From NCBI RefSeq assembly GCF_000003195.3, contig NC_012871.2:62983802-63047801 (forward strand): 64,000 nt of DNA, read 5' to 3'. The notes under the pieces were generated by a model that worked only from the letters and a program-made list of their open reading frames with translations, had not been told where the DNA came from and did no database searches. The first letter of the stretch is position 1; each line of letters begins with the position of its first letter. Origin of the DNA: Sorghum bicolor. Taxonomy: Eukaryota > Streptophyta > Magnoliopsida > Poales > Poaceae. This document shows, one piece after another, positions 42,717 through 55,793 of this stretch. The translations under genes were made by a program, and so were the position numbers.

Positions 42717-43992
42717 TCGCGTAGGTTGTCAGTGAAGGTTAGTCGCCGGAACCTTGGGACTTCGGACTTCTATGTGTATCTTCGAGGAGGATCGATCAGT
42801 TACTCGGTAGAGGAACTTAGCCTCTCCAGACATGAGACATTTTGTAGTAAAATGACCAAGTGTTTTCTGTACTGTGTACAAGGTAGAGCCACTTATGTAT
42901 CGAACACTGACAGCATCAGAAGGAATGTTTATTTCACTATCTGTGTAAATGCAACCATCGACACAGTCGAATCTGGGTTTTGTGCAACGCTGCTGCCTGA
43001 AGATGCATATTATTGTAGGTATCTCGCTTAATGCATGCTAATATGCATATGCTATGGCGGTGCCGTGGTGGTAAATCTGAACCAAGGAATTGTCAGGGCA
43101 ATTGCTTCTACTGCTCAGGCTCCAAAGGAAGGAGATGACAAGTGGGGCTGGCCCACTATGGGCTATCTTTTTCTATACGCAGAACAAAATATGTAAACCT
43201 GATGCTCATTTGCTGTACAAAGCGAAATGAAAACTCGAAATTTAAACATGCCATGTTGAAAGTTCAAGGCCAAAAATAAATCATAGTCTAAATGCAAAGA
43301 ATTGAAAAACAAAGACAACTACCGGTTTACATGCTGGTGAGTGCTAGAAAAAATTGAAGTCCTCGAGTTGGAGTATTGGAAACTATCTCCATACTTATAC
43401 TTTGACTTGTCATAATCATGATGGAGACGAATGCAACTTCTTTCTTCTGCCAAATTTGAGTCGTGCTCAATTTTGAGCCAGGCTCATCTTGCCTGAATTG
43501 CACGAGTGCCGAGTGGCGAGGCGCTTGCTAGCCCAGATGAGCCGATTTGCCTCTCTGCTCTAGATAGCAAGGAAAATCTTACTGGCGTGAGAGTCAAGGC
43601 AGGTAAGGTAAAGGATCTGAATACACCCTTGCTTTAGCCAATTCTAGCTCAACGAGGCATAACACTAGCTGACAAAGTTTTCAAGCGTGCTCTTGCTTTG
43701 CCTTGACTGTAGCGGCCTTTTCTTCTTTCTTTGGATGATGTGGCTTAGGGCACCCGCAGTAATATAGATAGCATACTCTCTATAATATTGTAGTACATGA
43801 CACCAGTAGAGAGCTTAACGTCATTCTTTGTGAGATAAGATTTAAATGCTATAACGGCTTGTATTATGAGATGCAGGGAGTACGAAGAATGGTAAAAAAA
43901 AAAATACATGAGACCTATGTTATAGTAACAAAGAAGGGCGTTATAGCATTTGAAATCTTGTCTCGAATGACGTTGTAGCCTTAAGCCCTCTA
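42717..43992. other. Intergenic region downstream of gene E
   Basis: The 3' flank of gene E followed by AT-rich DNA. No gene is supported. The short open frame at 42726-43031 has no recognisable feature and probably lies in the 3' UTR. Confidence 0.45.
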
Positions 43993-44502
43993 GGGCCTGT
44001 TTGGTTGTCCGCATGAGACCATATATACATCTCGGGATGCAGCGTGGCTCTGTTTGGTTGTCTGCATGCAGCTTTGAGCCAAGCTCTGGGCATGCAAAAA
44101 GGAGCCCTCAGCCAGGCTGAGGAGGAACGCCCGAATCGGCCGTTTCTGGCCAGCCAGGCTGGGCAGATGCAACCGTTTACGTGGCTAACGATGTATCAGT
44201 GCGTGATTAGTAAATATTAAATGATATTAGTGTACTTTAAAGTTGATTAAGATATAATTAGATAAAATAAGACCTGTAAGAGTGTATTCGTACACAAATG
44301 AAAATTATAATCATAATCTTATAATATTTTTATTTCATACAGCTTACCTTTGTATAGTCAACCAAACAACATCTAATCAAGAGCCTGGCTCCACATATGC
44401 ATGCAACCAAACTAGACTTCTTGTATGCATCCGGCCAGGCCAAAGGCAGCCTGGCTCCCTAGAGCTGGCCTGGTTGGGATGAGAAGAGAACCAAACAGGC
44501 CC
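43993..44502. mobile_element. Non-autonomous DNA transposon, 510 bp, TSD CTA
   Basis: Ends GGGCCTGTTTGGTTG and GAACCAAACAGGCCC, flanked by CTA at 43990-43992 and 44503-44505. The interior has inverted AGCCAGGCTG-type segments but no coding sequence. Confidence 0.8.
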
Positions 44503-44505
44503 CTA

Positions 44506-45827
44506 ATTACTGTCTGCACACTCCACTCAATGCACACAGTGCATGGGCAGCCAAAGTGCGCATACAAGGATGAAAATGTTGAAATGTGATGCTACAGTTT
44601 CGAAGTCTTGAGAAGTGTGCGTGCATATATCTTAGTGTAAATTGGTATTGAGAAATGTGCACGATAGTCTATGTGCTAAAAGCACATGCCCTTAAGGGCA
44701 CATTTTACTTTCTCCTACAGTTTCACATAATATTACTTTAGTGATGCATAGTGCTTTTGCAGTGAGGTTAACGAGGTAATTTTCCTTGCCTGCTATTTTT
44801 TTTCTTAGGAAGCTAAGACGTCCATCTTTCTGGGACAAAGGGAGCATCTACTTATCCTTTTGTATCCCTTTTCGTCTCCCTACTGGAACAAGAATCAAGT
44901 GGTTAAGCCCTGCTCATGTATGGAAAGCCGTGTAGCGACACTCTACACATCCACAATGTGCTTCTATTTTTGCTCATTCTCTCTCCTACTACTATAAAAG
45001 ATACTATTGACTCTATTGAAGTTGCCCTTAGTATCCTTTTGGACCTTGTGGTGTTGGCATTAAAGGCTTGAAAATTGTATTTTTCTTTTGTTTTACATGA
45101 CAATATGTCCTCAAAATGTGACAAGTTTATCCATATTAGACAAGGGGTTCAATTCGATTTTGTACGAAAAATTTTCTTTAACATGAAAATCTTGTACATG
45201 TGAGCATTTTCTCAAATATGCAGAAGTGCTCTCGTATCTCATTAGAGTCTGTCTAGCTAACACTCGTGTGTTTTGAAGGCAACTAGCACATAGGTGTTTT
45301 GTGCCAATAAAACACATGAATTTCAGGAACCCAAAAATCATGTGTTTTTCCAGAACCTGACACACAATTTTGTCTAGCCTAGACAACACAAGATTTCCAG
45401 TAGAGAAAAGAAAAATCATGTGTTTTTCCTAAAGTAGCACACGGATTCTGTTGTATATGCAATCTGCTATAATTGTCTTATGTTTTTTTTCCTAAAGTTT
45501 CAATTCTGTTGTACCCTATCTTCCTCTACCACTACAGGAACAAGGGACGAATCCTCAACACCGTCAAATGGAAAATAATAAACAAAATTGAAACTTATAG
45601 GTGACAATAATGGATATTGCACATGTTAAATACCATAATTCCAGTAATACAATTGTGCAATTGTCTACTAATAAAAGTGCAATCTAGAAATAGATACTAA
45701 CTAGTATGATTCAAAGTTTCAGTCAATCTAGAAATAGATAATAAATGTGTAGGTTGTTGTGTGCTAGCACAAATCACAAAAAGATGCCAATTGATTGAAT
45801 GTTTGTAAACTTTGAATCTGAGGAGGA
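44506..45827. other. Gene-free AT-rich stretch
   Basis: No gene or clear repeat is recognised. CACTACAGGAAC at 45531 resembles a CACTA terminus, but no matching inverted partner was found. Confidence 0.45.
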
Positions 45828-46093
45828 ACAGACAGTGGAACTTATAGGGCCAAGGAACTTGAAACATTACTTGTGCAACAGACAGTGGAACTTAGAGGGC
45901 CAAGGAACTTGAAACATTACTTGTGCAACTTCGATCTACAACAATGCTCATCGAAATTGACATCCTTCCCTTCTCCCATATCCAACCTGTTCAAAGAATT
46001 ATAGAATGTGTGTACCACTAGAAGAATGGCTGCTTACTCCTGTTCAAAGAATTACAGAATGTGTGTACCACTAGAACAATGGCTGCTTACACT
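45828..46093. repeat. Two short tandem duplications (50 bp x 2, then 53 bp x 2)
   Basis: ACAGACAGTGGAACTTA begins near-identical 50-bp units at 45828 and 45878. TGTTCAAAGAATTA begins 53-bp units at 45988 and 46041. Each pair differs by only a few bases. Confidence 0.85.
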
Positions 46094-46254
46094 GGCAGTG
46101 CATCTAGTAGAAGTGCAGGTTAGACCATACCAATGTCGAGGGTCAGTCTGACAATAAAAACTGGAACACAATTCAGTTTTTGATTGCTCACTGGTATAAT
46201 ATAACTAGCATTATATTCTTGATACAAATCATAGTTAACAAATTTAAGGATATG

Positions 46255-46720
46255 TCTTAACACAACACAAGCACAAAAACAAGATTACAAGAGACAATTT
46301 TTTCTATGGAAGAACAATTTACAAAAACAATTTATTCATACTAGCACAATTAGGAGGACCAACAAAATCACAAAAGACAAGGGACAATTTTTTACTAAGG
46401 AAGGAAAAATTATATTTTTTTCTTCATCCTAAAATAATCACAAAGAGAGGGGGAAGGACCAGCACAAACACAAAATACAAGGGACAATATGTTTTCTAAG
46501 GAAGGATAATTTACAAATTTTGTTTGTTCATCCTAACACAATCATAAAAAGAGGGGGGAGGATCAGCACAATCACAAATGACAAGGGACAATTTTTTTTC
46601 TAAGGAAGGACAATTTAAAAAAAAATCTTCATCCTAACACAATCACAGAGAGGGGGGAGGACCAGCACAATAACAAAAAGACAAGGAACAATTTTTATAA
46701 GGAAGGACAATTTACACATA
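46255..46720. repeat. Degenerate minisatellite, unit about 105-120 bp
   Basis: About four units share AGCACAATCACAAA, ACAAGGGACAATTTTTT, CTAAGGAAGGACAATTTA and CATCCTAACACAATC. Weaker relatives of the same motifs (TAGCACAAATCACAA) recur at about 47520-47830. Non-coding. Confidence 0.75.
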
Positions 46721-48415
46721 TGGAAGCATACAATTTTCAGAAGCATAAAGGAACTAAAAAGAACCTTCACATGAGCCTCCACTTGCAGCCATATTTGGAT
46801 CACACCCTAGTTCCTCAACCTAGTACTTGCAGACCTCCAAATGGCCCCAACATGCTGCTAGATCACCATTTACTTTATATTTCCTTCCATGCTTCTTCCC
46901 CTACTGCAATGGTGGAGAGCAGGACAACCACTACAATTCATGGTGCCAAACACACTAAAAAAATGAAAACACAAAACAAATTACAAAACAAAAATAAACC
47001 AATTGCACATTACAACTAGTGCATTTTCTAGTATTAAAAATTGTAATATCATACCGTGTAAGCTTACTTGCATAATCAGATCCTTCACAAGTAAATAGGG
47101 TGTCATTTCTCTGTCTAATGCAAACCTTATAGTAGCTGGCACCTAAAATAAAAAATAAAATAGATCACAACACTATATATTACAATGTGATAAGATCATG
47201 TACAAAACAGAAAAACTGAGAGAGGATAGAGCTATTTTGCACAAATTCCACCGAAAACAGATAACACGATAAGGAAAGTTATCTAGTGAAGTCCCATCTT
47301 AATAGATGCATAAATAATGATGAGAGTGACAGAGGGTAGAGCTGTGGCTGTCCTCTGGCTAGCTGTTGCTAGGGCTAGGACACGAGAGAGGCTGAGAGAG
47401 GATGTAAGTGTGAGTTTATCAGGTCTGTTTTTCCACAAATCACAATAAAAAGATTTATTTATATGGAAAGACAAGCAAAAAACTAAGTTATGTGTCACCA
47501 CAAATCACAAGTAACAAAGATGTGGTATGTGGTAGCACAAATCAGAATAAAGAAATGACAAGGTGTGTTAGCACAAATCACAAGAGATAATTTTTTCTAT
47601 GAAAGGACAAGGACAAAAGTTTAGTGTGGACTAAATCACTAAATAAAGGACAAGGTGTTTTAGCACAAATCACAAGTGACCATTTTTTCTATCAAAAAAC
47701 AAGGACAAAAACTTGGTGTGGGCAGGCAAAAAACACAATAAACAGATGAAAAGGTGTGCTAGCACAATCATATGAAATATTTTTTATGGAAGGACAAGAA
47801 CAAAAATTTGATGTGCATTGACACAAATCACAAATAAACATCTACTTAAAAATACTAAGCACAAAGAACTAAGCATGACTGTCATGCTAAGCACAAGAAA
47901 ACAAATAGATGATGGCAATTCTCACATGTTCCAAGCACAAGAGGACCAAAAACTAAGTTTGCCTCTTAAAATACAAACCAGGAATGAGTTGTACTGTACA
48001 ACCAAGTTCCTAGCAAATCCGCATTATTCTTTTTTCCTATGCCTATGCCCTATAGGTTGATACCTGTTTTTTACTTGAAGTAGGGAGTGTTTTGTTAAGG
48101 TTTAGAATCAATCGAGTATGGCAAAATTTAACTACAACCATTCATATCTACAATTTCTATAATGGCTATGCATATATAGTGAGATTCTCAGTGGTCAAAT
48201 TTTACACATACAAGTGTAAGGATAAGAAAGATGACAACTAGCAATATAACAAGGGTGACACTGAAGTGTAACCTATTTGGAAGGAAAATATGATGGTGAT
48301 AATTCTGCTATTCCAAGAGTGCAAAGTGCAATAAATATTCTACGAAAACATGTACTGTAACAAATTAGCTATGCACTACGAAGCCTCTGAATAAGCAGAC
48401 CGCTAGCAACTCCAA

Positions 48416-48778
48416 CAGTTTGCTAAAACTCACTTGGCAAATCTATAATTTTGCCAAGTCTCAAAACCAAATGGTAAGTGAAAAAAGAGGTCTTCTCCAA
48501 CAGTTTGCTATTTGGGCTTGGCAAAAGAACTTGGCATCCTAAATTTTTTGCCAAAATCACAAAATTGAGCCTCCAACAAGTTGGCAAAACTAGTTGGTAA
48601 ATTGGGATACACGTGATGCCAAGTGATAGAGGACTTGGCATATTTGCCAAGTGAAGGAGGAATTTTGCCAAGCTCACAAAATTGCCAAGTAGTTTTGCCA
48701 ACTTGTTGGAGGCTGTTTTTTGTGGTTTTAGCAAAAATCCTAGGATACCAAGTATTTTTAGCAAACTGTTGGAGTTGC
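48416..48778. mobile_element. MITE with GCAACTCCAACAGTTTGC ends
   Basis: 363 bp with terminal inverted repeats GCAACTCCAACAGTTTGCTA and its complement. The interior is built of inverted TTGCCAAGT / ACTTGGCAA segments, so a transcript would fold into an extended hairpin. PIF/Harbinger-like by appearance. Flanks give no exact duplication. Confidence 0.75.
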
Positions 48779-51700
48779 TCATCATGCCTAGCTCGCTCAA
48801 AAATTGTAAGCATACCACAAATACAATTGAACACAAGCAAGCAAAGCCCCACCTGTTAACTTGTTGTTAATGCAATTATACTATTTATGATCTTCAAAAA
48901 TTACAAAGCACATATATGAAAATTGCACAAGCCGAACAGTGCAAATACTACTTGTTATTGATGTAATTATACTATATATGTATATAAAACAAAATCTGGC
49001 TCATGCATGTGGAGCCTGTTGACAGTATATTTAATTTGTGGTACCAAACAAGTCTTGCAGACAAAGAGGATGCATCAGTGGCAGCAAAAAACATATTAGA
49101 AGTGTTTTGCTAAAAATTTACTATGGAAAACACAAAATTTAATGGGAAATAAAGCAAACATGCACAACACAGGAAAAGCCAGCAAGGACGACTTGTTTAT
49201 CAGCATTAACAAAATAGAAAGACAAACTCGGGTACAACCACAAAAGCAAGACAAATATCAATCAGTGTACGACCAGCCATTTGTTTGGGAGAGAAAATGG
49301 GCCTCGCAGACTACCAAAGTGTGCGTGCGAAGAAACCCGTTACCGCTAAACTGCAAACACCTTCTCCATCAGCAACAGGTGGTCTCTCCCAATACAATCA
49401 ACACTTTCTGCACTACTCATGCTCGACCATGACAAAAGTACTCTAGCTGTACAAAGTTAAGGAGCCACAACATGGACCACACGAGCATTGCATCCACAAG
49501 ACCCACACATCTCATCCAGCCTAGCACAAGAAAAATGACACAATGCAGACTGCCCTCCATGTAAAAGGAGAAATTAAAAGGAAAAAGGGGGAAACAAGTA
49601 TAAAAACAACTAACCTATATGAAAATGCTTGCAAGTCTTCACTAGTTCAGCTTCATCAACCTCATCCTCTGACAAATGTGGATCCAAAGAAGCTATGTTT
49701 TCTTTAGAGTTCATATCAAAATCATCATCATTCTCCCCATCGATAGATTTATCATGAGAACAGAAGTCTTTATCCTTCATGGTTACATAGAAAAACACTA
49801 GTTAGCATATAATTTTCAATTAAAAACACATGATTTCAGTTAGAAACAGAGTTTCAGTCATAAAATAGAGATTCAGCCAATTAACTAAAGCAATAAAATG
49901 AATGATAGGTTTTAGGTTGCAGACATATACAAAGTAACAAAATTCAGTGTGACTGTCAGCACAAATACACAATATCTCAAGACCTTTTAGGTGCCTGACA
50001 CTTGTCTATTTTCTAGAATTTTTTGTTTCCTCTTGAATGAATAAAGCTGCCCATAAAAAATCTAGCAAACATATACGAAGAACAGAACACTAGCACTTGA
50101 TTTATACTAAGGTGGCATAAACGACAAGCATTATTTGCTCTGTATTTAGTTAATAAAACAGATACAACACCATAGAGAATTCTAGTTAAATTACAGTAGA
50201 AAATTTATATAGGTGCAATAGGCGCTTCAAAAAGACATGAAAACATATAAATACTGGATGATAGGCCTGCTCATGATTCAAAAATGTTGGATCAGTAAGA
50301 TGACTCCTCAACTTTACCTATGGAGGATTTCTTATAGTGAAGCATGAGCAAACTAAACCAATAACCCACCCTGCCTTCCACATGTTTAAAACTCCATGAC
50401 AAATAGGATAAACACCCCCCTTCTATAGTGATTTATAGCTTTCCATTCATTTGCAGTATGACAATTGAAAAACTAGCACCCAAATAAACACCACGAGGTT
50501 CACAGATCAAATAAACTCAATGCTAATTCCCAACACGAGGTTATGAAACAAGAGTTTGCATTGTAGGTTAAACTCAGCACTAATTCCCTATCTTCTAAGA
50601 GTCTATCGTATTGTACGTCCTAACAGATCAAATAAACTGATGGGAATAGAAGCCAACACAGCAGATCGAAATCTAAAACAGGGGACCAAAATTAACTAAG
50701 AAACACAATTGAAGCAAATACTTTTTGGACAGAGTAACACACACTGAGCATCTCTGACAAAAGAAATGACACTTTAGAAGCCTATGTTCCCAGACCCCCT
50801 CCAAAAATCCAATGTACATTACTACATATTACATACCACACAGACATGTTAAACCGAGTGGTAAATAAGAAACTTCATCCAAATTCATCCCTAAGATGAC
50901 GAATTGATGCTTCTCGTGGAACTGAGCGAACTGGTAGAGAAGACGTCGACTTGTTGTTTTAACTTTCTGTTACTGACAGAACTGAATGGCTCTTGTTCAT
51001 AGTATTAACACAAGTTCCTGTATATGTAATTTGTTCAGAGAGCAATGCAATAGAGCAAGCAGCAGGGAACATTATAGCATAGTACGATGAACACATGCCA
51101 TCAAAAATTTAAATGGAATTGAATAGTTTTTCTAAGAACAAATTAATGCTCAGGAAGATTGCCAGGAAAAAATGGGGTTTGCAAATTCAGTTTTACAGTT
51201 TGGGCGAAAGTGGCCAAGTCATCTAAGACGTCTGATTTTGCTAGTAGTGTATCAATTCCAAGGTAATATATATTCCTGAACACTTAGTTCACTTCAATAG
51301 ATTAGTTACATATAAACCAATCCCCTGTACTACTACAGAGAAGACTCATCTATGCAGGTGGGTTGGTCTACAAATCCACATATAGCCCAAGTGAGCAATT
51401 GAATCTTTCACTTCCTTTGATGTGGAGATCGACATATACATTCTCCAGATACTGAGATTCATTGAGTCCTAAGCAACTTGTGTTGGCTTCACAGAAAAAA
51501 TTGTAGATAGTCTAGAATCTGGAGGTCTCATAGAACACCAGCAAAACAAATTTTTCCTCTGTCTAGGAAACTGGATGTCTGATGAACAACAGTCAAACAA
51601 ATTTATCTCGGCACAAGCCAGGAACCTAGAGGTCTGATGAGCGTCAGCTAAACAATGTGCTCACACCAGCTATGAACGTAATAAAAAATAACTAGTAGAA

Positions 51701-53690
51701 AAATCACAAGTTGCAGACCAAAAACTCTAAAGCAAAGACTGGAGATCTAAATTTTGATTACCAATTAAGCGAATGTGGATGGGGGACCAAAAGCGAAAGG
51801 CAAGTAGAGACCAAAAACTCAAGCATGGCAATGCTGGCAACCTTTTGCTAAAATTAAATTAAGTGGATTGCTCTAACTGAAGCAGATCAAAGCAAGGCAA
51901 ATTATTAAAAAAATAGAACAACTTTATAATAAACTGAACTCCTGAACCATACATGCAAATTCTGAAGCTTATGTAACTGAAATGGTTATCAACTTGAAAC
52001 AACTTGATACTTCAACCATACATATCTGACAAAAGGATGCAGAGTCACACAAGTTCAGATCCCTTGCACTTCCTATCCAATGCATGATCAAACTCGATTC
52101 AACAAACAAGAAAATAGAATTCCATAGTTTCTAATCACTTCATTTATACTAAGTGGGCATCAACAACAACCATTGTTTGCTCTACATTTAGTAACCAAAC
52201 AGAAACCACACAATATGCAAAGACAGATGCTTCACCTAGCATTATGCAAGTAAGAAAAATCGAGTTGCATAAAATAGAAACCGCCATAAAAAATATAAAC
52301 CACCAATGCTAACCGAGGAACCATTGCCTTCAGAGCAATCTAGAACCCTCCAGGAAGGAATGATGAGCTAAACCCTCCAACTGCCATCACTATCTGCATG
52401 TCAACAGTACATCTAGTTGAGATACTTATAGATCATGACAAGTACAGTGTTAATTTTTAGATAAAAACACAAATGACCAGTTGGGCACTATTTTGATAAG
52501 TTCTATGTGCTGAAAAGAACTCCAGAACAAAAGGAACACATAAATATCAATTGCAGATACTCTACTCAGGAGGTTAGTAAATTCTACAATCCATGCCTTT
52601 TTCACTCATGGTTAACAAAGCCCTTAAGCATTCATCCAGCAGGTTTCATATCCACAGCAACTAAACTAAGCGTCCTAAATAAACAAACCTCTAATCACAT
52701 CTTTCCTGTAAATGTTGTTGCCAAATAGCTGATCCCAAATAGCACATATAGAAAACTAAATAGAGAAAATAGAGTGCTCATGGGGAACAAGCACAACAGC
52801 ATCGTCATGTGGAATTTGTCCCAGACTCCAATATAGGATTACAGCTGCAAAACTTGTCTACACTATTGACCCTGCTAGCAACAAGTGCCATCGAAATACT
52901 TTTTTGAGAAAGATAGTAACTCGATGCTCATTCAGTAACTTGATAATTTAAAAATTGATGAGCACAAATAATATCTGGCTCAATCATAAACAACTTGAAG
53001 TTGGTACGGGGCTTCAAAGAAATAAATAATCATAGCATACAACTAAATAGCAAGAATGACATCTCTGCCTTTATCAAATTCAAAAAGAAATAGAACAATG
53101 ATACATACAATTATCAACATGTGCAGAACAATACAGCTACCGATAGAGCAGCATTCATGAGATTGAGCCGAGCTACTAAAAATGAACTCATCACCAAACA
53201 AAACGCACAGACAACAAATGCTGAAACTGAAAGTAGCAGCCATTCCAGACCATTGATTGCTTAGCTCAACTCTTGCTAACAATTACTAATCCTAGTCTAC
53301 TAAGCAAGACACCACCACTGACACATTCACACAACACACTACTTAGCACTACTACTTCCTACAACGTCAATGCTCCATTAGTAGCTAAGCTACAACAGCA
53401 CGCCCAAAACCTGAACTAGTTGTTCAGGGACCTTCCACTTTGAGCTACGCTCGTGGAATGCACCCAGAGTATATCCATCAGTGAGCAGCTGGGCAAGCAC
53501 CAATACCTGATGCACCCACTACAGACATTGAACAAGGGTCAGCCAAGCGCCCCCACCCAGCATACCTACCATCTGAGCAAGGTTCACGGCCGATCATCTG
53601 TCTACCTACGAGCAGAGACCATGCGCCCCTGCACCCCTAGTTGCAACAAAATTAACAGCCACAACCCCTGCCGCAACCAAATCCACAGCT
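48779..53690. other. Gene-poor region; one weak candidate exon
   Basis: Mostly AT-rich DNA without a recognisable gene. On the minus strand at about 49620-49765, an acidic frame (GENDDDFDMNSKENIASLDP, then LSEDEVDEAELVKTC) ends at a plausible AG/GTTAGT donor. It may be an internal exon of an unrecognised gene. TAGTAGTG at 51243-51250 looks CACTA-like but has no partner. Confidence 0.25.
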
Positions 53691-53699
53691 AAACAAGGG

Positions 53700-54345
53700 A
53701 TCATCAGCGCCGGATTCATAAATGACTTTACTTATAACTTCGAATCACCAAGGTGCTTACTACGCTAGATCCATCAGCGCTAGATTTACTAACTACAGAA
53801 GCCGGGGCAAGGCAGGGGTACACGAAACAACACGGGGGCAGCAGCCGTGATGTGGCAGGCGGAGGCGAGCCATGCGGACTTGAACGGGCGGGCTGGCTGT
53901 AGCACCTCACCGCGGTGGCCATCGTCGTGGTGGCGCAACGGACACAAGAGGACCACTCGTCGAACGCGAAGAACAGATGGCACCCACGGCCAGCGCAGAA
54001 GTCGCTACCGCGAACGAGGGTGTTGCGGCATCGTCGTCGACGTTGGTCCCCCATCTCCTACCCCATCAAACCCCGCTGCCTGCTTACATTCCAAAATCCC
54101 CCAACCAAATCTCCACCCCTCTGACCTCAACAAAGTACAGAACCACGAAACAGGGAAGCGCAAAACGAGAATCACCTTCGGCAGCACTCTGCATCGAGGA
54201 GCGCGAGTTCGCTGGACCAAATCGTCGCCGCACCGACAAAATCGCCTTGGGTGCGCGTCATGGGGAAAAGCGTCGAGGGGGAGGAAGACGAAATGAAACA
54301 CTAAGAAATGGAGAGGAGCGGTTCCCAATTTTTTAACCGTACCCA
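53700..54345 (-). other. GC-rich island, possibly a minus-strand promoter / first exon
   Basis: A sharp switch from AT-rich to GC-rich DNA with many CpG dinucleotides. On the minus strand, a 108-codon frame starting with GDQRRRRCRNTLVRG runs across it. I do not recognise the peptide, and overlapping frames on both strands argue for composition bias. If the weak exon near 49.7 kb is real, this could be the 5' end of the same gene. Confidence 0.3.
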
Positions 54346-54811
54346 AAAAAGTGGGCCCTATAGATCAGAGAAAGAAACGGCGGTGGCAAGAATACACACA
54401 CGATGTCAATCCAACGAACAGAAAAAACGTGTGCCAACACAACCAAAAACACATGAGTGTGATATAGCATTTCTGATCTCATTATACTATATAAGTAGAC
54501 ATCCTGGACTCCTTATTTTGGATCAAACTTGATATTGTTTCACATGAGCTTTAGCTACCACTATTAAAAAAACCATCAGTTCATTCTCTCACTCCCTCGA
54601 CGTCAGAAAAAGCTATTACAACTGTTCCGGACTCATATTGCACACTCATTTGTTGCTACAGTTAGCAGTGGATGAAGTTCATCAGCCATGCAAAGAAACT
54701 AATCAAGAGAATGAATTAGTCAAGGAATTTAGCAATGAAAGAAAGATACTAGAAGCTATATGCAACAAAACTAATCAATTTGAAGAGCTTAGTTAGAAAT
54801 TGTGCGTCGTG
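54346..54811. other. Spacer with a short coding-like relic
   Basis: Plus-strand text at about 54664-54798 reads ETNQENELVKEFSNERKILE in one frame to a stop, like a coiled-coil fragment of a decayed gene. Nothing else is recognised. Confidence 0.25.
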
Positions 54812-54898
54812 AAGGAGTAACTGAAAACTAGAATGAAGCGTGAGCTACCACCATAGTGACCAAAGGAGTAACTGAAAACTATGATGAAGCGTGAGCTT
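54812..54898. repeat. 51-bp tandem duplication
   Basis: AAGGAGTAACTGAAAACTA begins units at 54812 and 54863, with one or two substitutions between them. Confidence 0.8.
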
Positions 54899-55419
54899 AC
54901 TGAAGAAACACTGAGTTTATTCAAAAATCTGCTTATGTATACCCCATCTCTTACAATATCATCTTCACATCGTGTAAGGGCTAATCTCTTCACGTTTGGA
55001 ATAATATAAAAATTATAAGCTAGAACAAACTTATTTAGACAGCCAAGATATTACTAATTCTTCCAACACTGAAGGCTTGGGCCAAAGTTATGCATCCACA
55101 CCACAGTTTCACAAGACATGTGACATGTTAGATGAAAACCCATCCTGACCCGCTTAAAATGCGCCATTGCGGTGGTCCAGGCAGCCTAGTGGTTTCTGAT
55201 TGAACCGAGGATACTCCTGCATTTAAAGTACAAGCGGAGTCATAAAGTGGTTATTTTACTATTACTGATTGAAGGCTCTCAGTAGAGTCTCTATGTTAAT
55301 AATCATGAGATTTGCTAGAAAAAGAACTAGAACTCCAAAATTTCTAAACATCCCACCGTCAATTCGGTAGACTCTAATAAACATGAGCACTAGAAGCTTC
55401 CACTTTATAAAAAAGTGAC

Positions 55420-55690
55420 CACATTTGCCATTATAAAAAAATAAAATATATTAGTCCCCAAAATTTGCATCAAAATTACCTAGCTACGCCACTATAAAAG
55501 ATAATCCAGTGTAACATCTTAAATTTGTATCTAAATTGACTAATCACTCTGTTATTAAATATAACATATATAGTAACCCCTAAATTTGTTCTAAATTATA
55601 CACCTATGTCACTATAAAAATAATCTAAAGTAACCCTTTGATTTGCATCTAAATTACTCACCTCTATCATTACACAATAGATAATCTATT
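55420..55690. repeat. Diverged minisatellite 3' of the NLR gene, unit about 65 bp
   Basis: About four units share CACTATAAAA, TAATCTAAAGTAACCC, AAATTTGCATCTAAATTA and a short ACCTATG spacer. It lies about 100 bp beyond the NLR stop codon, on its 3' side. Confidence 0.75.
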
Positions 55691-55793
55691 CATATGTTTT
55701 CTTTGGAGATATGATGGGATACAATGGTCCCATCCCTGTTTTTTTGGATGGGATCGTCCCACTTCTGGAAATGTTTTGTTTAGCCGATAAACA

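Noticed and set aside
45531..51250. Candidate CACTA transposon between CACTACAGGAAC (45531) and a TAGTAGTG end (51250)
   Set aside because: The inward sequences of the two ends do not match beyond CACTAC, the flanking trinucleotides differ, and no transposase is found between them.
53728..54054. A 108-residue minus-strand protein as a real gene
   Set aside because: No recognisable domain, several overlapping frames on both strands and no supporting exons, so it is kept only as a GC-rich island.
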